NCBI RefSeq assembly: GCF_018613155.1
Contig: NZ_JAGGQU010000018.1
Location: 96,462-139,141 of the forward strand
Length of the DNA: 42,680 nucleotides
From: Bacillus sp. ISL-55
Lineage (GTDB): Bacteria; Bacillota; Bacilli; Bacillales; Cytobacillaceae
Reading direction: 5' to 3'
Numbering within the stretch: position 1 is the first letter of the stretch; each line of letters begins with the position of its first letter. The notes beneath the pieces were generated by a model, which saw nothing but the letters and a program-made list of their open reading frames with translations, was not told where the DNA came from and searched no databases. This document shows, one piece after another, positions 16,005 to 25,045 of this stretch. Made by a program: the position numbers and the translations under genes.

Positions 16005-16032
16005 ATTTTAACACATATTAATAAATATGCAA
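16005..16032 (-). promoter_or_regulatory. Candidate art promoter with an internal 16-bp palindrome
   Basis: On the minus strand TTGCAT and TAAAAT are 16 bases apart. The spacer overlaps a perfect palindrome, CATATTTATTAATATG (16014-16029). A dyad in that position suggests a repressor site. The region is very AT-rich, so chance is a real possibility. Confidence 0.4.
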
Positions 16033-16070
16033 TAATATTTTTAAATATAAATAGCCTGAATTTTATCCAT

Positions 16071-16102
16071 AAAAAAAGAACCCCGGCAAAACGGGATTCT
16101 TC
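16071..16102 (-). terminator. brxB terminator
   Basis: On the minus strand GAATCCCG pairs with CGGGGTTC (one wobble) and is followed by seven Ts, directly after the brxB stop. Confidence 0.85.
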
Positions 16103-16107
16103 AGCAC

Positions 16108-16545
16108 TTACATTTCTTCGCAATATTCTTCGAATGCATTTTGCAGTTTGTTTACGACTTGCATTGGATCGTGGCCTTCGATTTCATGACGTTCGACCAT
16201 TGTGCAAAGTTTCCCGTCCTTCAGCAATGCGAAAGATGGGGATGATGGCGGATAGCCAGTGAAATAGCTTCGTGCTTTTTCTGTCGCTTCCTTATCCTGG
16301 CCGGCGAAAACCGTCACAAGATGATCTGGACGCTTATCATAGTGAACAGCATGTGCTGCTGCAGGGCGGGCAATACCTCCGGCGCAACCGCAAACTGAGT
16401 TTACCATTACAAGTGTTGTGCCTTCTTTGGCCAATGCTTGTTCTACTTCTTCGCTCGTTGTTAATTCTGTATATCCAGCTGCACCAATTTCCTGGCGAGC
16501 CTGGCGGACTACATCATTCATGAAAAAATTGAAATCCATGCTCAT
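16108..16545 (-). CDS. brxB: Bacilliredoxin, BrxA/BrxB (YphP/YqiW) family
   Basis: The product is 145 residues with a thioredoxin-like fold and the family's CGC redox motif at Cys52-Gly-Cys54, within [10 protein letters not shown]. Bacilliredoxins remove bacillithiol from S-bacillithiolated proteins after oxidative stress. Other family segments are [10 protein letters not shown] and [13 protein letters not shown], then RHEIEGHD. I chose the ATG at 16545, where the protein reads MSMDFNFF and GGAG lies upstream; an in-frame start at 16599 adds 18 residues that do not look like the family. It is monocistronic with a predicted sigma-A promoter at 16590-16617. The place next to the art operon matches B. 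subtilis yqiW. Confidence 0.93.
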   Translation of the reverse strand: MSMDFNFFMNDVVRQARQEIGAAGYTELTTSEEVEQALAKEGTTLVMVNSVCGCAGGIARPAAAHAVHYDKRPDHLVTVFAGQDKEATEKARSYFTGYPPSSPSFALLKDGKLCTMVERHEIEGHDPMQVVNKLQNAFEEYCEEM

Positions 16546-16589
16546 CGATACATCTCTCCTCTGCTGTATAGTAACTAGTACATAAATAT

Positions 16590-16617
16590 ATGATACCAAT
16601 TAAAATAAATTTTTCAA
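16590..16617 (-). promoter_or_regulatory. Predicted sigma-A promoter of brxB
   Basis: On the minus strand TTGAAA and TATCAT are separated by 16 bases, about 45 bases upstream of the brxB start codon. Confidence 0.5.
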
Positions 16618-16693
16618 AGTATGTTTAACTCTTATGGATTCCGGGAAAGTTAACAATACAGCTAGATCCATACCCCTAAACTCCCTAGATGAA

Positions 16694-16726
16694 GGACAAC
16701 GGACATTCCGTTGTCCGCTTTTTTTT
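16694..16726 (+). terminator. Strong orphan intrinsic terminator on the plus strand
   Basis: A perfect 10-bp stem (GGACAACGGA / TCCGTTGTCC) with a CAT loop is followed by GC and eight Ts on the plus strand. On the minus strand no T-run follows. No plus-strand gene precedes it: upstream on that strand is only the brxB promoter region. It may end a small RNA starting between about 16600 and 16680, but no convincing promoter or ribosome binding site could be placed there. Confidence 0.85.
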
Positions 16727-16792
16727 GCTTGATCACGTAAATGCTTTTTGAGTTCTGATCATAATGAATATCTCTAGAATACAATTTTGAAA

Positions 16793-16843
16793 AATAAGAG
16801 GGCACCCAAAATACATTAAACTTTTGTGCGCCCTTTCTTATTT
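16793..16843 (-). terminator. Possible terminator of the mutA-mutB-meaB operon
   Basis: On the minus strand an imperfect stem built on GCGCAC / GGTGC with AAAA/TTTT inside is followed by TCTTATTTTTC. It lies about 50 bases after the meaB stop. The stem has a bulge and a mismatch, so the call is moderate. Confidence 0.5.
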
Positions 16844-16893
16844 TAGCTGTTTGTTATAATTGTCCGTTGATTCTCATTCCGTTCCAGGCAAAA

Positions 16894-18021
16894 TTAATTC
16901 TCATCTCCAAAAAAAGCTCTTAATAACTCCTCGACACCTGAAGCTACTGGCCTGTTTCCCGAAATGACTTCATTTTCCACCTTAGGAAGCAAGTTCTTTA
17001 TTGCTGGGTGATGAAAGAAATTTGCCTGAAGCTGATCGATTATCATATCATTCAGCCACTCTTTTGTCTGAAATCTCCTTCTCTCATCAAAGATTCCGCT
17101 TTGTTTCGTAAAACTCTCAAAGTCAGAAATAGTATTCCAGATTTCATCAATTCCTTTGTTCTGTAATGCTGAACTCGTCATTGCTGCTGTCTGCCAGCCT
17201 TTTGTCGCAGGCTGCAGAAAATGGAGAATCCGATTGTACTCTTCTTTAGTCTTTTTTGCTGTTTGCTCATTTGGACCATCTGCCTTATTCACTATGACTG
17301 CATCTGCAAGCTCCATGATTCCTTTCTTCATACCCTGAAGTTCATCGCCAGCACCTGTCAGGACGAGGAGCATGAAGAAATCGACCATATCCCTGACGAT
17401 GACCTCACTCTGCCCAACGCCGACCGTTTCGACAAGAATGATATCGAAGCCAGCAGCTTCACATAATAGCATCGTTTCGCGTGTTTTACGATGGACACCG
17501 CCAAGCTTTCCTCCAGAAGGTGATGGACGGATGAATGCTCTTGGATTTCGTGCTAACCTTTCCATCCTCGTCTTATCGCCAAGGATGCTGCCTCCAGTCA
17601 AGCTGGAGGTAGGGTCCACCGCAAGGACAGCAACTTTATGACCCATGTCGCATAAATAGCTGCCAAAGCTCTCGATAAAAGTACTCTTGCCAGCACCCGG
17701 CACACCTGTAATGCCAATCCGGATAGAACGTCCGGAGTAAGGCAACAGCTTCTGTAAGAGAGTCTGGGCCATCTGAAAGTCATGCTCCGCATTGCTTTCA
17801 ATCAAAGTGATCCCTTTTGCCAGCGCTGTCCTGTCTCCTGATTTGATGTCTTTAGCAAGGGAAGCTGGATCCCATTTGCGTAAATTCTTTTTTTTAACGA
17901 AACGCCCGGCTTTTGCAGCCGGCTGTTCGGCATTTCCGCCCGACACTCCAGGCTTCACTACACTTGAAAAATAATCAGCCTTTTCGGGGTCGAACCATTC
18001 AGGCTTTTTCTCATCAGCCAT
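16894..18021 (-). CDS. meaB: Methylmalonyl-CoA mutase-associated GTPase MeaB
   Basis: This 375-residue G3E-family P-loop GTPase guards methylmalonyl-CoA mutase, gating cofactor loading and protecting against inactivation of B12. Walker A is GVPGAGKST at residues 106-114, followed by VDPTSSLTGGSILGDKTRM. The base-specificity motif is NKADG. The C-terminal helical dimerisation region is present. The first 45 residues (acidic start, then a basic KKKNLRK stretch) extend beyond the core of about 330 residues found in many MeaB proteins. Its ATG overlaps the mutB stop by one base (TAATG), so the two are translationally coupled. It is the last gene of a mutA-mutB-meaB operon. Confidence 0.96.
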   Translation of the reverse strand: MADEKKPEWFDPEKADYFSSVVKPGVSGGNAEQPAAKAGRFVKKKNLRKWDPASLAKDIKSGDRTALAKGITLIESNAEHDFQMAQTLLQKLLPYSGRSIRIGITGVPGAGKSTFIESFGSYLCDMGHKVAVLAVDPTSSLTGGSILGDKTRMERLARNPRAFIRPSPSGGKLGGVHRKTRETMLLCEAAGFDIILVETVGVGQSEVIVRDMVDFFMLLVLTGAGDELQGMKKGIMELADAVIVNKADGPNEQTAKKTKEEYNRILHFLQPATKGWQTAAMTSSALQNKGIDEIWNTISDFESFTKQSGIFDERRRFQTKEWLNDMIIDQLQANFFHHPAIKNLLPKVENEVISGNRPVASGVEELLRAFFGDEN

Positions 18022-20201
18022 TAGCCTGACACTTCCTCATAGCCCAGGCGCTCATAAATAGTCCGTAAAACCTTCTGCGCCGCAACAGGAATGACCGTTC
18101 CGGGACCAAAAATCGCACTTGCTCCATTATCATACAAGAATTGATAATCCTGAGCCGGGATGACACCGCCGACAATCACAACAATATCTTCACGGCCTAA
18201 TTTTTTCAGCTCTTTCACTAGTTGTGGCAGCAATGTTTTATGTCCTGCTGCCAAAGAGCTGATTCCGATGGCATGGACATCATTTTCAACTGCCTGGATT
18301 GCTGTTTCTTCAGGTGTTTGGAAAAGTGGACCAATATCCACATCAAATCCTAAATCAGCAAAAGCGGTTGAAATGACCTTTGCTCCCCGGTCATGTCCAT
18401 CCTGTCCCATTTTCGCAATCATGATGCGCGGCCTGCGTCCTTCATTTTCAAGAAACTCCTGCGTCATATGTTGGACTTCGGCAATTTCCTCACCATTTGT
18501 GAAGGCTGTGCTGTATACTCCGCTGACTGACCGAATGACTGCTTTGTGCCTTCCAGCCGCTTTTTCGATTGCATCCGAAATTTCCCCAAGTGTCGCTCTT
18601 GCGCGAGCCGCCCTAACTGCGTATTCCAGCAGGTTGCCTTCACCTGTTTCTGCGACCCTGGCTAAATCATTTAAAGCTGCTTCAGCTTTTTCATCATCAC
18701 GCTTTTCTTTCAGCTGCTTTAGCCTTTCCAGCTGTTTCGCACGAACGGCTGTATTATCAATATCGAGGATTTCCAGAGGATCCTCCTGATCGAGCTTAAA
18801 TTTATTTACGCCGATGATTGTTTCTTTTCCAGAGTCAATCTGAGCCTGTCTCCTTGCCGCAGCTTCTTCGATGCGCATTTTTGGAAGACCGGTTTCAATT
18901 GCTTTCGCCATCCCTCCAAGACCTTCAATTTCTTCGATATGCTCCCAGGCACGCTCGATGAGTGAATTGGTCAAGCTTTCAACATAGTAACTGCCTGCCC
19001 ATGGATCGATTACCTTTGTAATCCCGGTTTCTTCCTGAAGAAATAGTTGTGTATTACGGGCGATGCGAGCTGAAAAATCAGTTGGCAGCGCAATTGCTTC
19101 ATCAAGTGCATTCGTGTGCAATGATTGAGTATGCCCCATGGCTGCTGCATGTGCTTCAATTAATGTGCGGATGACATTATTGTATGGATCCTGCTCAGTA
19201 AGACTCCAACCTGAGGTTTGAGAATGCGTCCTCAAGGCCATCGACTTTTCATTTTTCGGATTGAATGTTTTAATCATTTTTGCCCAGATGAAGCGGGCAG
19301 CCCTCATTTTGGCTACTTCCATGAAATAGTTCATGCCGATCGCCCAGAAGAAACTTAAGCGTGGTGCGAATGAATCAATATCGATGCCAGCCTTAAGGCC
19401 AGTTCTCACATATTCAAGACCATCCGCGAGCGTGTACGCCAATTCGATATCCGCGGGAGCACCAGCTTCCTGCATATGATAGCCTGAAATACTGATTGAA
19501 TTGAATTTCGGCATATATTTGGAAGTATACTCGAAAATATCGGCAATGATTTTCATCGACATTTCCGGTGGATATATGTAAGTGTTCCTGACCATATACT
19601 CCTTCAGGATGTCATTCTGAATTGTTCCGGATAATTGATCCTGTGTTACACCCTGTTCCTCGGCCGTCACGATGAAAAACGCCATGATTGGCAGGACCGC
19701 ACCATTCATTGTCATGGACACAGACATCTGATCGAGTGGGATCCCGTCAAAAAGAATTTTCATATCTAATATAGAATCAATTGCGACTCCAGCTTTTCCG
19801 ACGTCACCCTCGACGCGAGGATGGTCAGAATCATAGCCCCGGTGTGTTGCCAGGTCAAAGGCAACAGACAAACCTTTTTGCCCCATCGCAAGGTTTCGCC
19901 TGTAGAATGCGTTGCTTTCTTCCGCAGTAGAAAACCCTGCATATTGCCTTACGGTCCAAGGCCTGTTCACATACATCGCTGGATACGGTCCCCTTGTAAA
20001 AGGAGGGAGGCCAGGCATTCCTTCCATATGTTCCGAAGAGGTTATATCTTCTTTTGTGTAGACTGGTTTAACTTTGATTTGCTCGTTCGTTTCAAATAAC
20101 AAATCATCGATGGTTTGCTGAATATGTTGATCCACTTTTTCCTTGCTGTCTTCCTTTTCCTCAGCAAACAAACGTACTTTGGTAAAGTCAGGCTTTTGCA
20201 T
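18021..20201 (-). CDS. mutB: Methylmalonyl-CoA mutase, large (catalytic) subunit
   Basis: This 726-residue enzyme rearranges (R)-methylmalonyl-CoA to succinyl-CoA using adenosylcobalamin. The N-terminal TIM barrel holds [20 protein letters not shown] and [14 protein letters not shown]. The C-terminal B12 domain has the ligand motif DGHDRG near residue 605, with downstream GVIPAQDY and FGPGTVIP. The length is normal for the catalytic subunit. It overlaps mutA by 14 bases and meaB by one, so the three are translated as a unit. B. subtilis lacks this operon at the corresponding place, so it is an insertion, or a retained block, relative to that species. Confidence 0.97.
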   Translation of the reverse strand: MQKPDFTKVRLFAEEKEDSKEKVDQHIQQTIDDLLFETNEQIKVKPVYTKEDITSSEHMEGMPGLPPFTRGPYPAMYVNRPWTVRQYAGFSTAEESNAFYRRNLAMGQKGLSVAFDLATHRGYDSDHPRVEGDVGKAGVAIDSILDMKILFDGIPLDQMSVSMTMNGAVLPIMAFFIVTAEEQGVTQDQLSGTIQNDILKEYMVRNTYIYPPEMSMKIIADIFEYTSKYMPKFNSISISGYHMQEAGAPADIELAYTLADGLEYVRTGLKAGIDIDSFAPRLSFFWAIGMNYFMEVAKMRAARFIWAKMIKTFNPKNEKSMALRTHSQTSGWSLTEQDPYNNVIRTLIEAHAAAMGHTQSLHTNALDEAIALPTDFSARIARNTQLFLQEETGITKVIDPWAGSYYVESLTNSLIERAWEHIEEIEGLGGMAKAIETGLPKMRIEEAAARRQAQIDSGKETIIGVNKFKLDQEDPLEILDIDNTAVRAKQLERLKQLKEKRDDEKAEAALNDLARVAETGEGNLLEYAVRAARARATLGEISDAIEKAAGRHKAVIRSVSGVYSTAFTNGEEIAEVQHMTQEFLENEGRRPRIMIAKMGQDGHDRGAKVISTAFADLGFDVDIGPLFQTPEETAIQAVENDVHAIGISSLAAGHKTLLPQLVKELKKLGREDIVVIVGGVIPAQDYQFLYDNGASAIFGPGTVIPVAAQKVLRTIYERLGYEEVSG

Positions 20202-22143
20202 TTGCGCCTACCTCCATTTCCTGAAGCATAGCTGATAGAGTCTGTATTGCATTGCTTCTTACATGCAGGAACTCAATAATCCCCGAAGTTTTCCATTCGC
20301 TTTGTTTCTCGTCTGGAATGCCTGCCAGGTAAAGCTTAACATTGTGCTCCTTTGCAATCTCCTGCGCCAGCTCTGGCCCGAAAGAATTGTAGGCAGACTG
20401 ATCGCCACAAATAACAAACTGACGTGCATTCGACGATTGAATAAATTGAATCGCTGCTGAACTGGAGTCCACTTCCCCGCTTCTTTCAGCATGAATCCCA
20501 CCAGCTGACAATAAACCGGAAATGAAGTCTGCTCTTACTTTATGCTTCTTCAGCTCACCCAGGCAAATTAAGCCGACTGAAGGGTGCACACCCTTTTTCT
20601 TCAGCTTCTTAGCCCTGAATCTCATTTCTTCATAAGGCTCAGCTAACCTTTTTAATTTTAACGGTGTAAAGCTAGGTTTCACCTCTTTAAAACTACCTTT
20701 GAGAGAGCTATCTGATGCAATTTTACCTATGATAGCATCAAGAGAATCAATCATATAATCTCTTTGTATCTCTTGGTCAACAGGATTACTTATATCATCC
20801 GAAAGGTTCGCATAAACGTTTGTTCCTATCATGCTCTTTTTACGTGTAGAAATATCCTGTTCACGAACCTCAGCTGTCTGCGCAATCTGCTCCTGGAGCC
20901 AGCCGGATTTCAGCGCTTCATAAATTCCGCCGCTGCGATCTACCTCGAGGAATAGCTCCCAGGCTTTTTCTGCCAGTTCCTTTGTCAATGACTCGACATA
21001 CCAGGAACCTCCTGCAGGGTCGGCTACTTTTTCAAGATGCGCTTCAGATTTAAGCACCAGTTGTGTATTTCGGGCAACCCTTTCGGAAAAAGGATTCGCA
21101 GTCCCAGCTGGTTCGTCAAAACTTCCCGTGTGAAGGTATTGGATTCCCCCTAAAACAGCCGCAAAGGCCTCATTTCCAGCCCTAAGCATGTTCACGTAAG
21201 GATCAAAAATAGTTTTTGTGAACTTTGAGGTTTCAGCAGATAGGACCATTTTCCGGTCTTCCTTTTCTGCGCCGAAAGCTTCTGCAGTTTTACTCCATAA
21301 GAGCCTGGCAGCTCTAAGCTTGGCCGTTTCCATGAAGAAGTTAGAACCGATTGCAAAATGGAATACGACCTTTGATAACGCTTTCTTTAATTCCCATCCA
21401 TTGTCAAGCAGCTTTTGTAGAAGATAAACTCCGGTAGAAACAGCAATAGCCAGTTCCTGCACGGCATTAGCGCCGCTGTTATGGTATGGGACTGTATTGA
21501 CCAGGACTGTCTTTACTTCAGGTAATTGCTGTGCTGCTTCTTCAAGGACCTTTGACCATTCTGTGAAAAATTCATTTTCCTCCGTTGGCAGTCCACCAAT
21601 CATACTCGCTTCGGCAACAGGATCCGCTGCAGCGAAACCTGATAGCTTTTCTGCACCACCAGAATCCTTACTGGCAGCAGCCAAAGCTGCAAGCAATGGC
21701 GCCTGAAGAAATCCAGCATTCAGGCTTAAAGGATACTTATTTTTATAGGAAGAGAGAATTGACACCAATGAACGATTATCCGAAAATAACTCCGTTTTTA
21801 CATCAAAGGAAATGGCTGTTTGTCCCTTTGACAGTGCGTTATCAAGTTTCCCTTTCAAGTCTTCAACATCAGAGTAAAAGACGCGGTTTGCAATATGCCA
21901 GGATTTTGACTGGTACCCAAGAGAATGGATGCCTCTTCTAAAATCTGGCTGACCAGGCAGGTCCCCTGCCAGTCCATCTGGAAAATCCACTTTTGTATAA
22001 AGCGGTTTAAGCGTAATATCCTCATATGTATTCGTATAAAGAGAATCAATTGGCTTGCCTTTTAATGAAGCAGCAGCTTTTTCCTGCCAATCTTCAAAAG
22101 TTGCATCTTTGAACGAGGTAGCTTTCATATTTTCAATCGTCAT
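20188..22143 (-). CDS. mutA: Methylmalonyl-CoA mutase, small subunit
   Basis: The product, about 651 residues, is homologous to MutB over its length ([20 protein letters not shown] corresponds to the MutB barrel start). It lacks the DxHxxG cobalamin motif: the equivalent stretch is [13 protein letters not shown]. This is the known pattern of the non-catalytic partner in the heterodimeric bacterial enzyme. The start is the least sure point. The ATG at 22143 has only AAGG close by; an in-frame GTG at 22185 is followed, not preceded, by the GGGGGG run; an ATG also lies five codons further in. A sigma-A promoter is predicted at 22225-22253. It is the first gene of the operon. Confidence 0.93.
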   Translation of the reverse strand: MTIENMKATSFKDATFEDWQEKAAASLKGKPIDSLYTNTYEDITLKPLYTKVDFPDGLAGDLPGQPDFRRGIHSLGYQSKSWHIANRVFYSDVEDLKGKLDNALSKGQTAISFDVKTELFSDNRSLVSILSSYKNKYPLSLNAGFLQAPLLAALAAASKDSGGAEKLSGFAAADPVAEASMIGGLPTEENEFFTEWSKVLEEAAQQLPEVKTVLVNTVPYHNSGANAVQELAIAVSTGVYLLQKLLDNGWELKKALSKVVFHFAIGSNFFMETAKLRAARLLWSKTAEAFGAEKEDRKMVLSAETSKFTKTIFDPYVNMLRAGNEAFAAVLGGIQYLHTGSFDEPAGTANPFSERVARNTQLVLKSEAHLEKVADPAGGSWYVESLTKELAEKAWELFLEVDRSGGIYEALKSGWLQEQIAQTAEVREQDISTRKKSMIGTNVYANLSDDISNPVDQEIQRDYMIDSLDAIIGKIASDSSLKGSFKEVKPSFTPLKLKRLAEPYEEMRFRAKKLKKKGVHPSVGLICLGELKKHKVRADFISGLLSAGGIHAERSGEVDSSSAAIQFIQSSNARQFVICGDQSAYNSFGPELAQEIAKEHNVKLYLAGIPDEKQSEWKTSGIIEFLHVRSNAIQTLSAMLQEMEVGANAKA

Positions 22144-22224
22144 AAACCTTACTGTCCATATTTCAGACAGCTTTCCCCCCTTCACTATAATTGTAGTAAA
22201 ATTCTAATTTTTATACTCTACTAT

Positions 22225-22253
22225 ATTTTAGTATACGAATGCTTTTCTAGCAA
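22225..22253 (-). promoter_or_regulatory. Predicted sigma-A promoter of the mutA-mutB-meaB operon
   Basis: On the minus strand TTGCTA and TAAAAT are separated by exactly 17 bases, about 80 bases before the mutA start. The -35 lies only 27 bases from the left edge of the interspersed repeat. A TATACT/AGTATA inverted repeat overlaps the -10 region. Confidence 0.65.
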
Positions 22254-22279
22254 CGAAGTACATTTTCATAAGATGGCAG

Positions 22280-22637
22280 TATAAGTTCAAAAAGCGTAAG
22301 CGCCTCGATCAGCCCCGACAAGCGCTGCCCGCCTGAAACGCCACATCGTGTGGCTGGCGGGTCTAGCACGTCCTGTGCCTCGGAGAGCCGCCCAATGAAG
22401 TCGTTCTTTGACTTCAATGGGCGGCTCGAAATAGAAATGTATAGCCGACTGTCCAGAAACGCAGAAACTGGAGACTCCGACAAAGAAGCGCTTTTTGCTT
22501 CTGCCGGCGGAGTTGAAGTTTCGGAGTTTCTAGGAGGCGACACTAGACAAGCGACTCGAGGGGCTAGGCGCTGGAGCTGGATTAAGAAAACCACAGGCAG
22601 TTATCCTACCTAAATAATTTTATAATTTCCTTAACAA
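22280..22637. repeat. Interspersed structured repeat, copy B (complete, about 358 bp)
   Basis: This is the full copy of an element whose right end is at 1-116 and whose left part is at 42521-42680, all in the same orientation. It contains nested inverted repeats. The outer stem pairs AGCGCCT (22299-22305) and AGCCCC (22311-22316) with GGGGCT and AGGCGCT (22560-22572). One inner hairpin is CCCGCC with GCCACA/TGTGGC and GGCGGG (22329-22361). A 17-bp stem with one mismatch lies at 22386-22426. A nested hairpin of GAAACT, CTCCG and AGAAGC with their complements spans 22464-22522. Predicted frames inside are low-complexity and have no ribosome binding site. There is no transposase, so it is a non-autonomous repeat of a family I do not recognise. 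Confidence 0.92.
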
Positions 22638-22667
22638 AAAGAAAACGCCCAGAGATTTTCTGGACGC
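22636..22667 (-). terminator. Terminator of the bkd operon
   Basis: On the minus strand CGTCCAGA pairs with TCTGGGCG (one wobble) and is followed by TTTTCTTTTTG. It lies just after the bkdB stop and abuts the right end of repeat copy B. Confidence 0.85.
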
Positions 22668-22677
22668 TTTACAGTTA

Positions 22678-24003
22678 TTAATAAATTGATGTTGTCTCTT
22701 TTGACGTATTCTCAAGGATCTCTTTAACTCTTGCAAGGAAACGGCCGCATACCAGGCCATCCAGTACACGGTGATCAAGGGATAGACAAAGGTTCACCAT
22801 ATCACGAACAGCGATCATGCCGTTGTTCATCACAACAGGGCGCTTAACGATCGATTCTACCTGGAGAATCGCTGCCTGCGGGTAATTGATGATTCCCATT
22901 GATTGAACGGAACCGAAAGAACCTGTGTTGTTGACAGTGAAGGTTCCGCCTTGCATATCTTCTGAACGAAGCTTGCCTGCGCGTACCTTTTGAGCAAGTT
23001 CATTGATTTCACGGCCAATGCCTTTGATTGTTTTTTCGTCTGCATTCTTGATGACGGGTACGAAAAGTGCGTCATCAGTCGCGACTGCAATGGAAATATT
23101 GATATCTTTTTTCTGGATGATCTTATCGCCGGCCCACATTGAATTGATTTGCGGGAATTCCTTCAATGCCTGGGCAACTGCCTTCACGAAGAAAGCAAAG
23201 AAAGTAAGATTGAAGCCTTCTTTTTTCTTGAAGTCGTCCTTTAAGCCATTCCTGTACTCTACAAGATTCGTAACATCCACTTCTACCATCGTCCAAGCGT
23301 GCGGAGCTTCATGCTTGCTGCGCAGCATGTTAGCTGCAATTGCCTTGCGCACGCCAGTCACTGGAATTTCAATATCACCGGCAGAAACTGGGACAGACGG
23401 AGCAGGCGCAATTGTTTGTGCCTGTGCTGCTGGCTGTGTTTGTGCTGCAGGCTGTGCTAAAGTAGTTTCAATCTTAGCCGCTTCTTTTGGAGTTTTAGTC
23501 TGAACAGAGGCTTGAGGTATATTACCGGATTCAATCATTTGCTTAAGATCTTTTCGCGTAATCCTTCCGCCAGCTCCACTTCCCTTGACCAGGGATAAAT
23601 CAATGTTATTTTCCTGAGCCAGCTTCAATACTGCAGGTGAATACCTTGCCTTGCTGGCTTCATCCGCTGAAGGTGTCTGTGCTGGAGTTGCACTTGCATT
23701 TGATGCAGATGCAGAATCTGAAGAAGCTGCATCAGCTGCTGGTGCTTCTTCAGAAGCTCCGCCTTCGATTTCAATTGTGCAGATTATTTCCCCAACTGCC
23801 AATGTATCCCCTTCACCTGCAATCAATTCTTTGATTGTACCCGAAAATGAAGATGGTACTTCAGCATTAACTTTATCGGTCATGACTTCTGCCAGTGGAT
23901 CATACTTATTTACTTTGTCGCCAACGGAAACCAGCCACTTACTGATTGTTCCCTCGGTAACACTCTCACCTAATTGAGGCATTTTGATTTGTTCGATTGC
24001 CAC
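22678..24003 (-). CDS. bkdB: Branched-chain 2-oxoacid dehydrogenase E2 (dihydrolipoyl acyltransferase)
   Basis: The 441-residue protein forms the core of the BCKDH complex. It has one lipoyl domain with the modified lysine at Lys44 (VMTDKVNAEV), a long Ala/Pro/Gln/Ser linker, and an E3-binding domain (ARYSPAVLKLAQENNIDLS, then GGRITRKDL). A second Ala-Pro linker leads to the catalytic domain, which ends with the active-site sequence LDHRVLDG. I chose the GTG at 24003 because GGAGGG lies seven bases upstream; the longer TTG frame to 24024 would read through that box. It is the last gene of the bkd operon and is followed by a terminator. Confidence 0.96.
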   Translation of the reverse strand: MAIEQIKMPQLGESVTEGTISKWLVSVGDKVNKYDPLAEVMTDKVNAEVPSSFSGTIKELIAGEGDTLAVGEIICTIEIEGGASEEAPAADAASSDSASASNASATPAQTPSADEASKARYSPAVLKLAQENNIDLSLVKGSGAGGRITRKDLKQMIESGNIPQASVQTKTPKEAAKIETTLAQPAAQTQPAAQAQTIAPAPSVPVSAGDIEIPVTGVRKAIAANMLRSKHEAPHAWTMVEVDVTNLVEYRNGLKDDFKKKEGFNLTFFAFFVKAVAQALKEFPQINSMWAGDKIIQKKDINISIAVATDDALFVPVIKNADEKTIKGIGREINELAQKVRAGKLRSEDMQGGTFTVNNTGSFGSVQSMGIINYPQAAILQVESIVKRPVVMNNGMIAVRDMVNLCLSLDHRVLDGLVCGRFLARVKEILENTSKETTSIY

Positions 24004-24049
24004 AGGTTGACCCTCCTTCTCCAATCATTCTATTTCCAACATGAATATG

Positions 24050-25033
24050 TTAAAATTCAGCAAGTTCTCTCATTGCTTTTTCAACTTTATCAGGATTGAT
24101 CATGAAATATTTCTCCATTGTTGGTGCATAAGGCATTGCTGGTACATCCGGTCCTGCCAATCTCTTGATTGGTGCGTCCAATTCAAACAGGCAATGTTCT
24201 GCGATGATTGCAGATACTTCACTCATGATGCTGCCTTCCTTGTTGTCTTCCGTCACAAGAAGTACCTTACCTGTTTTTGAAGCAGCCTCGATAATTGCTT
24301 CCTTATCCAATGGATATACAGTTCGAAGGTCAAGAATATGAGCAGAAATACCATCCTTCGCAAGTCTTTCAGCAGCCTGTAGAGCAAAGTGGACCGCAAG
24401 GCCATAAGTAATAACCGTGATATCCTCTCCCTCTCGCTTTACATCTGCTTTGCCAATCGGAAGAACATAATCATCCTCAGGAACTTCTCCCTTGATCAGT
24501 CGGTAAGCACGCTTGTGCTCAAAGAATAATACTGGATCTTCATCTCTGATTGCTGCTTTCAATAATCCTTTTACATCATAAGGAGTGGAGGGCATGACAA
24601 TTTTCAAGCCAGGCTGATTCGCAAACACAGCCTCAACAGACTGAGAATGATAAAGGGCACCGTGTACACCACCGCCATAAGGAGCGCGGATGACCATCGG
24701 ACAGCTCCAGTCATTGTTTGAACGGTAACGGATTCTTGCTGCCTCAGAAATGATCTGGTTTACAGCCGGCATTATGAAATCTGCGAATTGCATTTCGGCG
24801 ATTGGACGCATGCCGTACATTGCAGCACCAATTCCAACCCCTGCGATCGCTGATTCTGCAAGCGGAGCATCAATAACGCGATCTTCTCCAAACTTCTCAA
24901 ACAAACCTTGTGTCGCTTTAAATACTCCGCCTTTTTTTCCAACATCTTCACCGAGGACAAAAACTCTCGGATCTCTTTCCATCTCTTCTTTGATTGCCAA
25001 TGTCACTGCATCTATATAAGAAATTACCGCCAT
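24050..25033 (-). CDS. bkdAB: Branched-chain 2-oxoacid dehydrogenase E1 beta subunit
   Basis: This 327-residue protein is the beta half of the thiamine-diphosphate E1 enzyme. Characteristic segments are MERDPRVFVLGEDVGKKGG, APLAESAIAGVGIGAAMYG, MQFADFIMPAVNQI and APYGGGVHGALYHSQSVEA. The C-terminal transketolase domain includes ILDLRTVYPLD and the late GPDVPAMPYAP. With BkdAA it decarboxylates the 2-oxoacids of valine, leucine and isoleucine and transfers the acyl group to lipoyl-BkdB. It lies 12 bases after bkdAA, and its start follows a GGGGG box. Confidence 0.97.
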   Translation of the reverse strand: MAVISYIDAVTLAIKEEMERDPRVFVLGEDVGKKGGVFKATQGLFEKFGEDRVIDAPLAESAIAGVGIGAAMYGMRPIAEMQFADFIMPAVNQIISEAARIRYRSNNDWSCPMVIRAPYGGGVHGALYHSQSVEAVFANQPGLKIVMPSTPYDVKGLLKAAIRDEDPVLFFEHKRAYRLIKGEVPEDDYVLPIGKADVKREGEDITVITYGLAVHFALQAAERLAKDGISAHILDLRTVYPLDKEAIIEAASKTGKVLLVTEDNKEGSIMSEVSAIIAEHCLFELDAPIKRLAGPDVPAMPYAPTMEKYFMINPDKVEKAMRELAEF

Positions 25034-25045
25034 TTTCGTTCCCCC

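Noticed and set aside
16005-16032. ARG box at the art promoter
   Set aside because: The palindrome there lacks TGAAT/ATTCA half-sites, so ArgR control of art cannot be claimed from this sequence.
22247-22613. ORFs of 115 and 87 codons in the interspersed repeat
   Set aside because: They lie on opposite strands of the same structured repeat, have no ribosome binding site and resemble no protein I recognise; the sequence is better explained by its nested inverted repeats.
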